Source: Sipunculus nudus | Lineage: Eukaryota; Annelida; Sipuncula; Golfingiida; Sipunculidae | Assembly (NCBI GenBank): GCA_026874595.1 | Contig: CM049315.1 | Location: 8,738,664 to 8,802,663, forward strand | Direction of reading: 5' to 3' | DNA length: 64,000 bases | In this document: one piece after another, positions 45,773 to 57,367 of the stretch | How the letters are laid out: every line of letters starts with the position of its first letter | How positions within the stretch are numbered: position 1 is the stretch's first letter | Program-made: the position numbers and the translations under genes | Notes under the pieces: model-generated | The model's input: only the letters and a program-made list of their open reading frames with translations | Database searches by the model: none | Told to the model about the DNA's origin: nothing

Positions 45773-46285
45773 GTATCATATTATGAAATACACAACGGTC
45801 ACAGCCCTTTGTGAATCTCGACACTGATTATCTCATCATTCATATAAGCGTCGGTGTAGATAAAGTCTCATAACACTGCTAAACCACAGTAAACACTGGC
45901 CATATGTCCTGTCCCTGTTGCGTAAGTACTCCGGTATCAACAAAAATTCAGGTGCAGTACAGCTGTGTGCACTTGTCGGGTGTAAGGAAAGATTGTTAAG
46001 TCCCGTAAACACAGATCAGTTAAATCTGGATGAGAATTATGTATGTTTGCTGAATGGAAGTGTGTTGAAGAGGGCATTTACGAAACAGGAAACTTATTGT
46101 AATATGTGTGGATGATATTTACCACCTTGTATACTCCGTTTAATAATTTAAACAATTGATGACAATTAAAATTAAGAACTCATTTCTATACCTAGTAGTA
46201 CACATTGTTAATTACTGGATTTAACAGGTTATATTAAACATTTCATTAACCAAAATAAAAGAAACAAAGCAATTTATTATTGCAG

Positions 46286-46500
46286 TTAGATGTAAAATTA
46301 TTGCATAAAACCCATGCCCGGCTCAATTCGGAATTACTTAATACCAGTATTACTGCTGTGGCAACTGGAATGGTATGTGGATTTGTAAAGTCGGTAAATA
46401 TCTCTGTTGAAAGATTCTGTCACAAGTCTATTCATATGTACAGCCAGAGTGAGATAATACAAATCGCCAGTGTAGGCAGATTTGCCAAAAGAACATACAG
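46286..46500 (+). CDS. Duplicated exon, copy 2 (71 codons)
   Basis: Same length, frame and splice sites as copy 1 (TTATTATTGCAG; ACATACAG then GTATCACA). Reads LDVKLLHKTHARLNSELLNT and later RFCHKSIHMYSQSE, IASVGRFAKRTY. Because 215 is not a multiple of three, splicing both copies into one mRNA would shift the frame, as in mutually exclusive exon pairs. Both copies remain open despite changes at about nine residues. Confidence 0.45.
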
Positions 46501-47522
46501 GTATCACATTATGTAATACACAACGGTCACAGCCCTTTGTGAATCTCGACACTGATTATCTCATCATTCATATAAGCGTCGGTGTAGATAAAGTCTCATA
46601 ACACTGCTAAACCACAGTAAACACTGGCCATATGTCCTGTCCCTGTTGCGTAAGTACTCCGGTATCAACAAAAAATTCAGGTGCATTACAGCTGTGTGCA
46701 CTTGTCGAGTGTAAGGAGAGATTGTTAAATCCCGTAAACACAGATCAGTTAAATCTGGCTGAGAATTATGTATGTTTGCTGAATGTGAAGTGTGTTGAAG
46801 AGGGCATTTACGGAACAGGAAACTTATTGTAATATGTGTGGATGATATTAACCACCTTGTTTACACCGTTTAATAATTTAAACAATTGATGACAATTAAA
46901 ATTAAGAGCTCATTTCTATACCTAGTAGTACACTGCTGTAAATTACTGGATTTAAAGATTAAATTTAAGCAATTAAACCCATTTAAACAGACATGTTAAT
47001 ATAGGAATGATAAACAATATATTCCTGCTAGCTTGTTGCTAGTTGGTTCTCTCTCTCACAATATAAATTTACATAAATAGTATCATCTTTTATTCGTAAT
47101 TCTTCATAAATGTTCTGTTGTTCTCTTTGCAAAATTGATATGCTATCAGTTGATACAGTTTAGTGTTAAGGGTATTTACTTTCTGCCTATTACTATAACA
47201 TTACCAATAACCTAGTTTGAAAATAAATTATGGAAACATTTTATTATACTTAGAGGTTAATTGTTATTCAGGCATTGTTCGTCCACTAAGGTACATATAA
47301 GCTCTATTAATGTATTATAGTGAGTGGAATATGTTCTTTCTTTTACCTGTATATAATAACGGTTAAATCAACCAAATCCGCATAACTTGTCAAGTTTTGT
47401 CAATGGATAAGTATTTTTATATTGTCATGATGATTTTAATATCAAAGATTTTCATTATTGGCATGTATTTTGATTCAATTTGTGTGGAATAGATACTGCT
47501 GCTTTGTCTTCATTTGTTGCAG

Positions 47523-47632
47523 GAAACGAACATGTTTTGCCTCCTGTTTACACCAGTACATTCCGCACCGCTACAGAAGATGATACAGTAGATGTTGCCC
47601 AGGAGCAGTGCTTCGAACATATATATTTAAAG
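47523..47632 (+). CDS. Penultimate exon of a plus-strand host gene
   Basis: A strong acceptor (CTTTGTCTTCATTTGTTGCAG) and a donor (TTAAAG then GTAATAAC) bound a 110-nt exon with one open frame: NEHVLPPVYTSTFRTATEDD, TVDVAQEQCF and EHIYLK. Entry takes one base from the exon before; exit is phase 0, matching the next exon. Acidic and threonine-rich, like a cytoplasmic tail. Not recognised. The 215-nt exons cannot join it directly in frame; a 32-nt segment ending at the GTAAGT site (CATATGTCCTGTCCCTGTTGC) would restore frame. Confidence 0.6.
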
Positions 47633-47704
47633 GTAATAACAGTAAATTGACAGATATGGAAATGGACTCGCCTTATAAGGAAAATACTTTTTTACATTCT
47701 ACAG

Positions 47705-47740
47705 CCCCGGAGAAGCAAGTACATTGATGCTGTAATCTAG
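47705..47740 (+). CDS. Last coding exon, C-terminus KPRRSKYIDAVI
   Basis: After a 72-nt intron with acceptor TTTTTTACATTCTACAG, the frame continues PRRSKYIDAVI then TAG. The phase-0 junction with the preceding exon keeps one continuous frame of 47 residues. The basic PRRSK stretch and hydrophobic C-terminal valine-isoleucine resemble a membrane-protein tail ending in a possible PDZ-type ligand; this is only a resemblance. Confidence 0.55.
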   Translation, partial: PRRSKYIDAVI

Positions 47741-47896
47741 GTGGTGATATTTACACGGTGCAGCCCATGCATTTTGGACATTATATAAACTACATGACCC
47801 ACAGATCGGTTCATTTACCATATTTTACTATATGCATTTTTTACATTTGTTTGTTGTGATTATATGATATGTTCTTGTGAATAACGATGACACCAT

Positions 47897-47902
47897 AATA
47901 AA
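47897..47902 (+). terminator. Poly(A) signal for the 47.5-47.7 kb exons
   Basis: AATAAA about 157 nt after the TAG at 47740. Confidence 0.5.
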
Positions 47903-50430
47903 TTGGGGGTGGGGAATCAATTAAGACATTAATGGCATTGTATGATGAATACTTTCAGATCAAAAGGAACTTTTGGGTTTTTTCCTGGTATTATTATCTT
48001 TCCGGCCAGTTTTTTTTTCACCAAAAGGTTCCAGTGCATTTTCCATCTAAATTCCTTGTAATCGTTAAGGTTATGGAATATCCTGTTAGTTTGACACTTA
48101 AAAAAAAACTTTGTTTCTTTTTTTTCGTTAGCCGGGGAGGGAGTGTAGGATATTCAATATACCCCTAAAATAGATAACCCCTCCCCCCACACTGTAAGAA
48201 GGCTCAATCATTAATGCCTTGATAATGAATCACAGCCAGTTAAGAGAGGGGCATAGGAGACATGAGTTAGCGGGCCTGGAGATCAGACCTCCAGGACCCG
48301 CAGGTATGTCCCTTAGGGAGTAGCTTGGGTCCCTATGTATGTTTAAGAAAATGAAACTGTGAAGCCAATGGTGAAGAGAGTAACCGGCCACGTTACAGAT
48401 CTTTAGTAAAACGTATACTCGAAGCATACCCTCCGTATCTGTAGCAAGCGTACACCCTATGCACTGACTGACAGTATACTGCTTGTGAGTAATAACCATT
48501 CTAAATTCGGACAGATTTTTTATCTATTGGTGATGATAAACTAAAATTCCTGTCTTGTTTTCTATTACCTGTGGGAAAACCCTACGGCATAAAGCAGGGT
48601 GCTTATTAAACGTTGTAGAAGAAATGCAAGTGATGTGATAAATGTGTTCTTCTGTGTGACGGCTTGAGGGTGAGAAAAATAAGTTAGTTAAATGGCTTAT
48701 ATTAAAGGTACAAAAACATTTGCAATATATATCTATTATATATTTACAATAATTTATTTTAGTTAAATACTAAAGTTTCCCAGCACAATCATCCCTATAC
48801 ACGGACGTATTGTCTCTTATTCAAAGGTTTTATATCTTGTTATGGTTCTGTGTGTTAGTAAACACAGTCAACGTGTGTTTGTTTACCATGATACGACTAC
48901 CTGAATAGGGATAAAATTTTGCGCATGCGCGGCAACTCCTAAGCAAGAATAAGAGGCATCAATGAAGAAACACAGAAGAAACACCCAATGGAGGGTTAAA
49001 AATCTTGATCTGTGAAGTTATACGGTACGGCCAACATGCAGCGTGCGCATTGTATATGTTTTACATCAGTAATCGCACCCGATCCACTTTATTTCCGTTA
49101 TGTTCAAGGAGAACATAACGTATTTTTTGTATATTTAACATTCCTGTTATTTGAATAGGTCCCTTAAGGTACAACGATAGATCCAACTTAGAACACCTTG
49201 TTCCTTTTCCGCTATATAGGTCTAGCTCACCTCAGTTTGGGTTTAAAACACAGGAAACTCTGTTTGATATTTAGAAAAGGACATCATATGATGTTTAAAT
49301 ATTTTATATAGCATACCTGGTAATATATGGGTTTCCCCATGCAGTTAGATGATCCTATTTAATACTGATTCGATTGCTGATGGGCCTACTTTGCAGGGGG
49401 ACAGTTAGAAAAGTCTTGATCTAGGTTTTTATGGGAAGGGGACATAGTAGTCGTACTCTTGTGATTCTGCGGAGTAAGTGTTCTATATATATGAAGGTTT
49501 AGCCTTTAAATGTCTCAGCATAGAAATGGCTCTAAGAAACGTGATGAAGACCTGTGTGACGTCATTCTAATGGGAGCAAAACCTCTGAATCATGCAGATT
49601 CCATGCCGAGATAAAAGTGGTAACTAGCTTGGTTTACGCCTTCTGTTTTGATTATATACTATTGAGACGCTGGGAATAAATACATTGATAGTGGATGACG
49701 CATACTATAAATAATATCAGTGAATCATGCAATGGGAGGTCTGACGTGCTTGCGTATATCACAGATACATGTAAGACCCATGTTTGGGACAGACGTCCAT
49801 GATATTATCAATCCATTAATTTAAAATTGTATACATAAGGTTTATTCAAAAACACTGATAACGTTGTTTTATTTTAAATCTTAGTGTTAAAATGTATACA
49901 TAATGGATATAAAACACCAATTCGTGAAACAGTGTAACTATAAAAAGAAAAAAAAGGTTGTGTGGGATTATTTGGACAATATGTCGATGAAATCTTTTAT
50001 CTGTAACTTCAGAGCGTTTGAGCCTCCTATATTTGCTGTTATTTTCTTTAGAAAATGTCTTGTATAATCTTTAAGCATTTAGCCTCTAATCTTCTATAGT
50101 TTCATTCATATTTTACTGCACGATGGTAGTCCTGATGCCTCAGTGTTATTCAGTTCAGACAGCGGCATACAGTGCACAATGTGACTGAAGTGGAATTGAC
50201 TGGCCCAGTGGTAACAGCTGATGAGAATAAAATTGTTCCAGGCATCTGATCAGATCTGTTCTCATTGTTCTGAAACCCTTACTTTAGGCAGTAAAAAATA
50301 TCAGGATAATATATAACTTATTTGCGATATGAACGTCCCATTGCATCAAGGGTCGGCACGGAGTTTACGTCTAACGATGCTTTGGATCACATTTTAATGT
50401 ATGCATTTCAGCTGCAAACATAAAAACTAA
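47903..50430. other. Non-coding stretch, no supported gene
   Basis: AT-rich sequence with short open frames (for example 48230-48499) lacking splice or family support. No repeat array recognised. Confidence 0.45.
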
Positions 50431-50439
50431 CAACGCCCT

Positions 50440-51285
50440 GCCAGGGCGATGACAGGAAATCTGTTCCTGAAGTTCTCATTAGAAGCTAGGTACGGTTATG
50501 CCCGGATTTCACTCCGATCGACTAAATTTAGTTACGGTCACGCCTCAGCCCCACTAGGGCTTACTATACAAGGTTACGCCCCGGCGAACTACGGGTATAT
50601 AAGATGCTATAGTCACACAATCCTGGTTTTGCCATCCCGGTGGCACTATGGTTGCACTTCGTAGTTAATCGTAGTCAATTCTATTTGGACCGTACTCAAA
50701 CCTAATGACCCGTAGTCGATTCTGATTAACCGTCTTCTGTCGGCAACGTGTCCCGGTGGAGTTTTGCGGGCCCGATACTAGGGCTTACTAAGGTTAGGTC
50801 CCGGTGAAATATGGTTAGCTACGTTATACGACGTTTTACTAGGGTTAAGGATTTTAGCAGGATGCCAGGAGGGTCGGCTACTGTAAGACCAAGTCTTGTG
50901 ATGGAAAATATTGACTAGAAAAAATAATCAAAACTATATAAATTCAAGTCTCAGCATCCATCTCTTTAATTCTTGATTAACTGGTATCATAGATTGACCT
51001 TGCTGAGGAGATCATCAGGCCCCTTTTCACTTTGTCTATTTTTTCCGGAAAAGGTGCAGTTGTAATTCTGGATTTGTGGTTTCTAAAATATAAAGTTTTC
51101 TTCTTGTCAAAAATGGAAACCCCCTTCCTGGCCATGAATGATAATTGAATTCCATCGCTCATTCATATGAAGGCTATTAACCATATAACAGACTCTTGTG
51201 CAAGTTTGAAAACATTCTGGTATATTTCTGTGATCATTATTTATATTATATATTTTCTGCATTTACAATTATAATCCATTTATAA

Positions 51286-51344
<59 letters not shown>

Positions 51345-52050
51345 TATAAAAGCAATATATCCAACACCGTTATCAACTGGTTATGATTCAAACTTAAAAT
51401 ATCAAAAGAGTCTTTAAGACGGTCTCTGAATATCCTGGTCCCTTGGCCTTTAATCGCTTTATAAGTGGCCCCTGTAGGTCTCATTTTATGCTGATGGGGA
51501 ACTCTTGATTATAAGTCAGTGCATTTCTAACATTACCTTAATATATACCCTGTTTTTTTCTCTTGTTATATTTTCCTCTTCTATGTTTCATACTTGTGGG
51601 TAGAACTTGGATCCCTCATCAAACTGATTCTCTACCTGGGACTGATTCCGGGTGGCTTCATTCCTTGTTTTCCTGCACAGTATTGTGAATATCTAATTAA
51701 GTATCTCTTGGGGCCGTAGGTAAACGGGGTTAATTGGCATTAGACGTAATATAACCCTATTGGAACAGTAAATAGCCCGTAGGAGAACTCTACTGAAACC
51801 TTAGAAGGTCCACCAGTACCTAATTCATCCCGGTTTAAGAGTCGAACCCGTGGTCAATCGTAGCTTAGGAGCACCGTTATCCGCCCAGGGCTACCGGGAC
51901 CCAAAACCAAGAATATGTGAAAGGGACCTATATAGCGACGTTTTGCGTGGTTTTACTAGGGTTAAGGATGACTTAAGTAAGATGCCATGCAGGAGGGACT
52001 GACCAAGTCTGACGTACGATAATATTGAAAAGAAATCGTAATTATATAAA
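50440..52050. repeat. Degenerate GC-richer repeat cluster
   Basis: ACTAGGGCTTACTA plus AAGGTTACGCCCCGGCGAAC (about 50552-50595) recurs as ACTAGGGCTTACTAAGGTTA and GGTCCCGGTGAAATATGG (about 50779-50816). ACTAGGGTTAAGGAT followed by AAGTAAGATGCCATGCAGGA occurs at about 51957-51990, matching TTTACTAGGGTTAAGGATTT and GCAGGATGCCAGGAGGG at about 50836-50874. The sequence is an old, diverged repeat family in two blocks separated by about 900 bp. Confidence 0.5.
51289..51340. repeat. (AT)n microsatellite
   Basis: Pure TA tract of about 52 bp. Confidence 0.95.
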
Positions 52051-52849
52051 TGGCCTCATACGTCAGTTTTTCCCCTGTAGAATAGAAGGAAGTCTTAGTA
52101 CATAGGTAAAACTTTATATCCCCCCGAAAGCGCTGAAAAGGCTGCTTACAGAGAAATAAATGAAAATTGTAAGAGATGAATTCTGCCTGGCATATCGTGG
52201 TGTTTTGCTCGTGTCGACAGTCCGTGAGAAACGACGATATATGACACTCGATCCCTTGGCCCTCACTTGTTATGACGACATACCTATAGATCTATACATA
52301 TCGGATAACCCCATGCAGGATGGATAAACATCATTAAACGTATGGCCCATATGCTGCGCAACGTCCCATGAAACGATTGCTATATATCTAATAAGAAAAG
52401 CCTTTATATGACATAAATATTATTACGCCGCCAGGGGTTCTTACGAAATGATTTATTTGCGATATTAAACCGCCTTATCGGCCGCTCACTGATAAAAAAG
52501 GACATCCTGTTCTAAAGAGTTAAGAGCTGTAGGATACCGTCATATGACCATGATCTTGGAAGTACGCAATATATTGGCATCAAGCCAACAAACATGCATT
52601 CATGATAATAGCTGTGTATAACTATAAATTTAGAATCAGTTTATTTAGAAATGTAAACAGTAAAGGAGTTTTTATCTATAAATTGCATCTAAACACCGGT
52701 TATGTTTATAATAACATCTACAGATATAGAACATAGAATGACATGTTTGAAATGTTACCAATTAGGGGAAAAAGGTGAATTAATGTCCATAACGTACTGT
52801 GATTCATGCTATAAACTTTGAATCGCCTTCTGATTGTTGCCAAATGAGT

Positions 52850-53340
52850 ATTTGAGTGAGGTATCTTAATTGCATGACTTGAGTGACGTTTTTGTATAAA
52901 TGAAAGTGATAAATCTTGATAAAGTTGAGCGACATACATTAATGTATTTGGGTAACACGAGTGAAGTGTCTTGATTAATGTGAGTGACGTATTCTGGATG
53001 ATATATGTATAAAGTAACTAAATAAATCTGAGGCAAACTTGTATCTTCATAAAATGATTGACGTATCTTGGATAATGTGATTGACTTATCTTGGTTAATT
53101 TGAACAACGTTTCTATTTTTATTTAAGTAATGCATCATGATGAATTTGAATGATGTTTCTTTATTAGTTTGATTGACGTATCTTAATTAACTTGTGTTAT
53201 TAAGTTATTAAGTGTCGTCTCTTAATTAATTTGAGTGAAGGATCATTGTTAATTCGAGTTATATGTCTTGGTTAATTTGAATGACTTATTTGATTGTTTT
53301 GAGGGACGTATATTGATAATTTGTGTAGCTCTCTTTTGAC
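52850..53340. repeat. Degenerate ~30-bp tandem repeat
   Basis: Variants of ATCTTGGTTAATTTGAGTGA and TGACGTATCTTG recur about every 30 bp, for example at 52915, 52978, 53070, 53160, 53225 and 53268. Copies are strongly diverged. The minus-strand 90-codon frame at 52866-53138 is produced by the array. Confidence 0.65.
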
Positions 53341-53539
53341 AGGATAATTAACTGGGGGCTGAAGGAACAATTTATCCCTAATTAAAGACTTCGGCCTAAA
53401 TACAGTTGTATTCACATGATTTATTTTATCTTGTGGACAAACAAGACAACTTAGATGTTCTAGGTTATATTCAATAGCCGTTACAATTTATAATGCACAA
53501 TGCCTCACGCATTTTATGTTCTCTAATTAGAGATTTATA

Positions 53540-53960
53540 TACTTATTTCCCGCCTCAATGGGATAAAGTGATCTGCACCACCGTTTGTGTGTCCGTCCGT
53601 CATCTTCTATGCAATGTGATATCTTAAAACGTTTACTCAAATGTACTTCTAATTATAATGGCAATGGTATCATATGTGTTTCCAGTCTTGATCAGATTTT
53701 GGTCAAACTTGATTTTTTTTACTTTCTTTTATAAATTTTCAGTTTAGAATACAAATTTCTTATGCGACGCGATTTCTCAAAAACTTTTACTCACATACAC
53801 TTATACTTTTGAATTTGTATAATTAAGAATTCACCAAAAACAAATAAAAAAGTCATTAAAGTGTGACCAAACCTTATCTGAGACAGCGCGGATAAAGAGC
53901 TGTCGTGAAAAAGTTATTACTTAACTGAATAGTTTGAAAGGCGAAACGACAGCCTTTACC
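53540..53960. repeat. Fragment of a dispersed repeat with a GTCCGTCC tract
   Basis: TTCCCGCCTCAATGGG, then GTGTGTCCGTCCGTC, and paired phrases TTAAAACGTTTACTCAAATG (about 53625) and TCTCAAAAACTTTTACTCAC (about 53775). GTCCGTCC is the complement of the GACGGACG tract in the pearl-like element at 58962-62803, so it may be a distant relative. Confidence 0.4.
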
Positions 53961-53999
53961 TTTCCCGAGTATTTTATGAAACGATTTATACGTTAACTC

Positions 54000-54990
54000 A
54001 GATCGGGATGTTCACCTGGAACAGACGGCATCACTGCTGAACACTTAAAATATGCATCAGGAACTAGACTTATACTTCTTTTGTGTGATCTCATGTTCTT
54101 TTTTCGGTTCGGAGTACTTACGCGTAACTTTTCCAATGGCCTCTTGAAACCACTCTGGAAAAAGCCTTACCTTCGTCCGAGTAATCCAAAGAAATTATTT
54201 TTAAAGTAAGCTGAAATTTTTTCTTACATGAATGTGATAAAAATATCATATACAATGAATTCAAGTTTTGATTTGTACCAGGTCGGGGAACATCGAAAGC
54301 TATAGCCCTCACACAAGATCTTGCCTCTTACTGTGTAGCACGTGGGTCCTAAACTTATATGTGCAGTCTGATTGGAGGGGGGGGGGGCTTTCGATGAACC
54401 CAGTCTAATTCGCAAGTTCATTAGATATCTTGTCGTACTTTAGCTTGCGTTTTCTTTATAACTGGTATAGACAAATTAAAGTTTACATTGAATGGAATAC
54501 AATGAGCGAACCCATAGATATATGGGAGGGTACCAGACAGGGGGACTGACATCTTAACATCTATTGAATATTGATATAATTTTGATTCATTTCGCTACAT
54601 TAAATGGTTTACATTTTCACCCAGTACTGTTTGTACGATTAGAGGGCAGAAGCCGTTCTGTGAGGAGCCCAGATGGTATATTCAGAACAAGCTGCTAAAG
54701 GTGGCGTTTAAAATGTCATACCTTGGTTCAATTATTAGTAACCAAAGTGCAAAGAACTATTGTGAGGCTAGAATTAGTGCATGTCGGAAAGCATTTCATA
54801 GCCTACAAGGTGGAGGTCTTTGTATGAAAGGATTAAACCTTCAGGCAGCAATGCATGTATGGTCGACATGTTGTAGGAGAACTTTAGTGTATGGTGTATG
54901 GTTATTTATTTAACGAAATGTGGAAGGCGTGAATGGGACTGCCTACAGGCCAGATTAATGAAAAACATTTTAGGAATCGGTCCCTGTTAC
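54000..54990 (+). mobile_element. Non-LTR retrotransposon RT fragment, rearranged
   Basis: Plus-strand pieces: SPGTDGITAEHLKYA (about 54016), GLLKPLWKKPYLRPSNPK (about 54140), VPGRGTSKAIALTQDLASYC (about 54275), EPIDIWEGTRQGGLT (about 54510) and YLGSIISNQSAKNYCEARIS (54719 onward). All are LINE RT and RT-tail motifs. The catalytic [FY]-x-DD is not visible. Internal deletions and frameshifts. It differs from the 38-41 kb LINE, so it is a separate family. Confidence 0.75.
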
Positions 54991-55094
54991 AGAACAAAGC
55001 CGCAACTCAAGGCGCTAGACTTACCGCCAGTGTCTTACTATTTCGATGTGCAAACTATATGTTATTGAATAATATATTTGTATATAAAACAGAG

Positions 55095-55215
55095 GCACAG
55101 AATTTTCAATCAATTCACAAATTTCCTGATTCACTTAGGCAGTTAATAAAAATTCAGTACTTAACAAATTGACTAATAGATCAGTCAATTGATTTGACAC
55201 ATTGAGTGAAATGAT
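55095..55215. repeat. Relative of the 22285-22403 palindromic element
   Basis: TTTTCAATCAATTCACAAAT and CCTGATTCACTTAGGCAGTT match the interior of the 22285-22403 element, followed by CAGTCAATTGATTTGACACA. Diverged, with only one recognisable end. Confidence 0.6.
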
Positions 55216-56695
55216 ATAAAATAGCCATCTGTTTCACACATCTTATTTTTTATGAAATTAACATATCCATATTGCATAATTTTCTAAGCTTGAGTAAAAA
55301 TTATGAATGTTTTTCTTTTTGAAGCTCTATATGACTGATACCGATTGAATATTAAGACTAGACCCCTTAGACAGATGATGCGTAAAATCATTATCATATT
55401 ATGAATCAAAAATGCAAACATTTATAACATTACAAAATATGCTTACTATTTGACACCTCCTATGACAACATCTACGCTGAATTAACAACGATAATCAAGT
55501 CAATTGACGCTTTTGATTATATGAAGCATTAAAAGGTGCATTAGATATATGTGAAATATATGTTGAAGAATGGTGGCTACAGTTAAATAGCTGTAAAATA
55601 TGATTTATTTACAAAAATGTGTAATTTTGTCCTCAGATATTAACAAATTGCATGCAATCTCTCGGGAAAAACTAAAATAAAAATGAATATTACTGATAAT
55701 ATGGCTTGGTTCAACCGTATCTATGACATTGTGGGACCAAGGTATTAAAGCACAAAGTGATTATTTCATGCAGATTTTGAGAATGCAAACCAGGACTTGG
55801 AGTTTTTATTGTGTAATATATAGCGGCGGATCAAAAGGTTGGGTTTTCACAGGGGACGTCCACTGCCTCAAGAATATTTAGGGCAAACGCTTTTATATGT
55901 TGTTGCAAGAATATCAACGATCAGTTTATACCAAAATTGCTGCAAAACTGTCCATATATTGAATGTGAATTATAACAATTTATCTTTCAGTCTGAAAAAG
56001 GGGTACACCAGTCCAACCCTACAGCCGATACATGCCCTGGACAGTTACACTAAAACCTTGCACCCCTTACCAAATTGATACCCCCGCCCCTCCCATGCAT
56101 AAATATACATTGTAAAAGGAAATTGCACCCCTGAGGCAGTATAAAATTTTACACATCATATACTTATGTAGCGGACGCTACTATTATTTATGATGTATAA
56201 ACAATTAAGTGGTCTGCCGGCCGCCAATTGTATGCTGGGCCGTTATTTTTTTAGCATGCGTAATTAAATTTGTAATTTGCCAGTGAAACATTCGCTCTTG
56301 TGTTGGTCATGTGTTACGATGTGTTAATTACGCCCGTGGCCGACCGTCAGATCTTCTAAACACCTCAGCCTGCGCCCTGGCAGATTCCTTAGAGACAAGT
56401 GTGAACTGTCTAGTCAGGACACACAACACGCAGGTTTTCATGAGAGACACACGAAACCAAAGAGCTGAGGAAAAAGGACTCCTTATATTACGTTATGTCT
56501 TTTCTGAATCTCTTTAGCTCTAGAAAATGATTAGCTTGGACTTATGTGCTTTGTTCTTTAACCAGTGCAGAACTTCATTAAAAGGACCATACAGATTACT
56601 TCAGTACACGAACTACTAGTGACGTATTAAACTTCTGTAAAAGAGCAATAAAGTTCACATTTATCAGCACATGTTCATATGGTGCATATGTATTT
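55216..56695. other. Non-coding stretch, no supported gene
   Basis: AT-rich sequence. The 68-codon frame at 56311-56517 has mixed composition but no splice, start or family support. Confidence 0.45.
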
Positions 56696-56839
56696 GTTAT
56701 AGCCCAATGAAATGTTATGCAAGCCGTAAATTTTGCGAGGCTTTTGTTACATGGCAGGCGAGCCGTTTAGGCGAGCCTGCCGTGATTGACACAAGTCAAA
56801 AAATTTCAATGCTTGCTTTACATTCCATTGGGCTATAAC
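56696..56839. mobile_element. 144-bp MITE with 19-bp terminal inverted repeats
   Basis: Left end GTTATAGCCCAATGAAATG and right end CATTCCATTGGGCTATAAC are reverse complements with one mismatch. A second inverted pair, GGCAGGCGAGCC and GGCGAGCCTGCC, sits inside. No coding capacity; the transposase family is not identifiable. Confidence 0.85.
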
Positions 56840-57367
56840 TGATTTGTCTTGGTGGAAGGTCACGCGTGTCATTTTTGTTTTAGGCTACGCACCATTTCTT
56901 TGCCATATTTGGAAAGTCACCATGCAACTACACTTACATGGTCTCTTTCCATGACCCTGTGATGCAAGCAGATTTGAACGTACAGTTAGAACAACAGAAC
57001 AAACGCGGCATGTGGGACAAGGATCTGTTGAGAACATTCGCTTCAACAACCACAAATATTTCCTGTTAAGGAATTCGCATTCATCTCACACGCGTGTACC
57101 TGGAGTTCATCACAAGTGTAACTGGAGTTTTTTATTAACATTCATATCCAACAAACTTTCATATTCAAAGAACTGTCACTTCAACAAATATTTGAGTTAT
57201 TTTTTTTATCTTTCATCATTTCTGACGACGTTATTGTCGCGGTATATTGCTGCAAGCCTGACTAGGATCAACCGTTTCACTCGCCAGAGATACAGACAAT
57301 GAAAAGACGCTCTGCTGTCGAAGTGCTGATTGGATGTATTATCTGGACAATTTCGAAATATTTATTG
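56840..57367. other. Non-coding stretch, no supported gene
   Basis: One 96-codon frame (57012-57302) without recognisable motifs or splice support. Confidence 0.4.

Larger units (their letters stand above)
45490..46945 (+). repeat. Tandem duplication of a 728-bp block carrying an exon
   Basis: Two direct units: 45490-46217 and 46218-46945. Anchor points such as CCAAAATAAAAGAAACAAAG recur at an offset of 728 bp. Differences are a scatter of substitutions and a few single-base indels, so the event is fairly recent. Each unit contains the 215-nt open exon described below and a perfect GTAAGT donor-like site (TGTTGC then GTAAGTACTCC). Confidence 0.9.

Noticed and set aside
45606-46552. Minus-strand 72-codon frames in the duplicated block
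   Set aside because: Mirror the plus-strand 215-nt exons, which have splice sites in matching phase; the minus frames do not.
52866-53138. 90-codon minus-strand frame
   Set aside because: Arises from the degenerate ~30-bp tandem repeat.
54118-54421. Minus-strand open frames
   Set aside because: Shadows of plus-strand LINE RT fragments.
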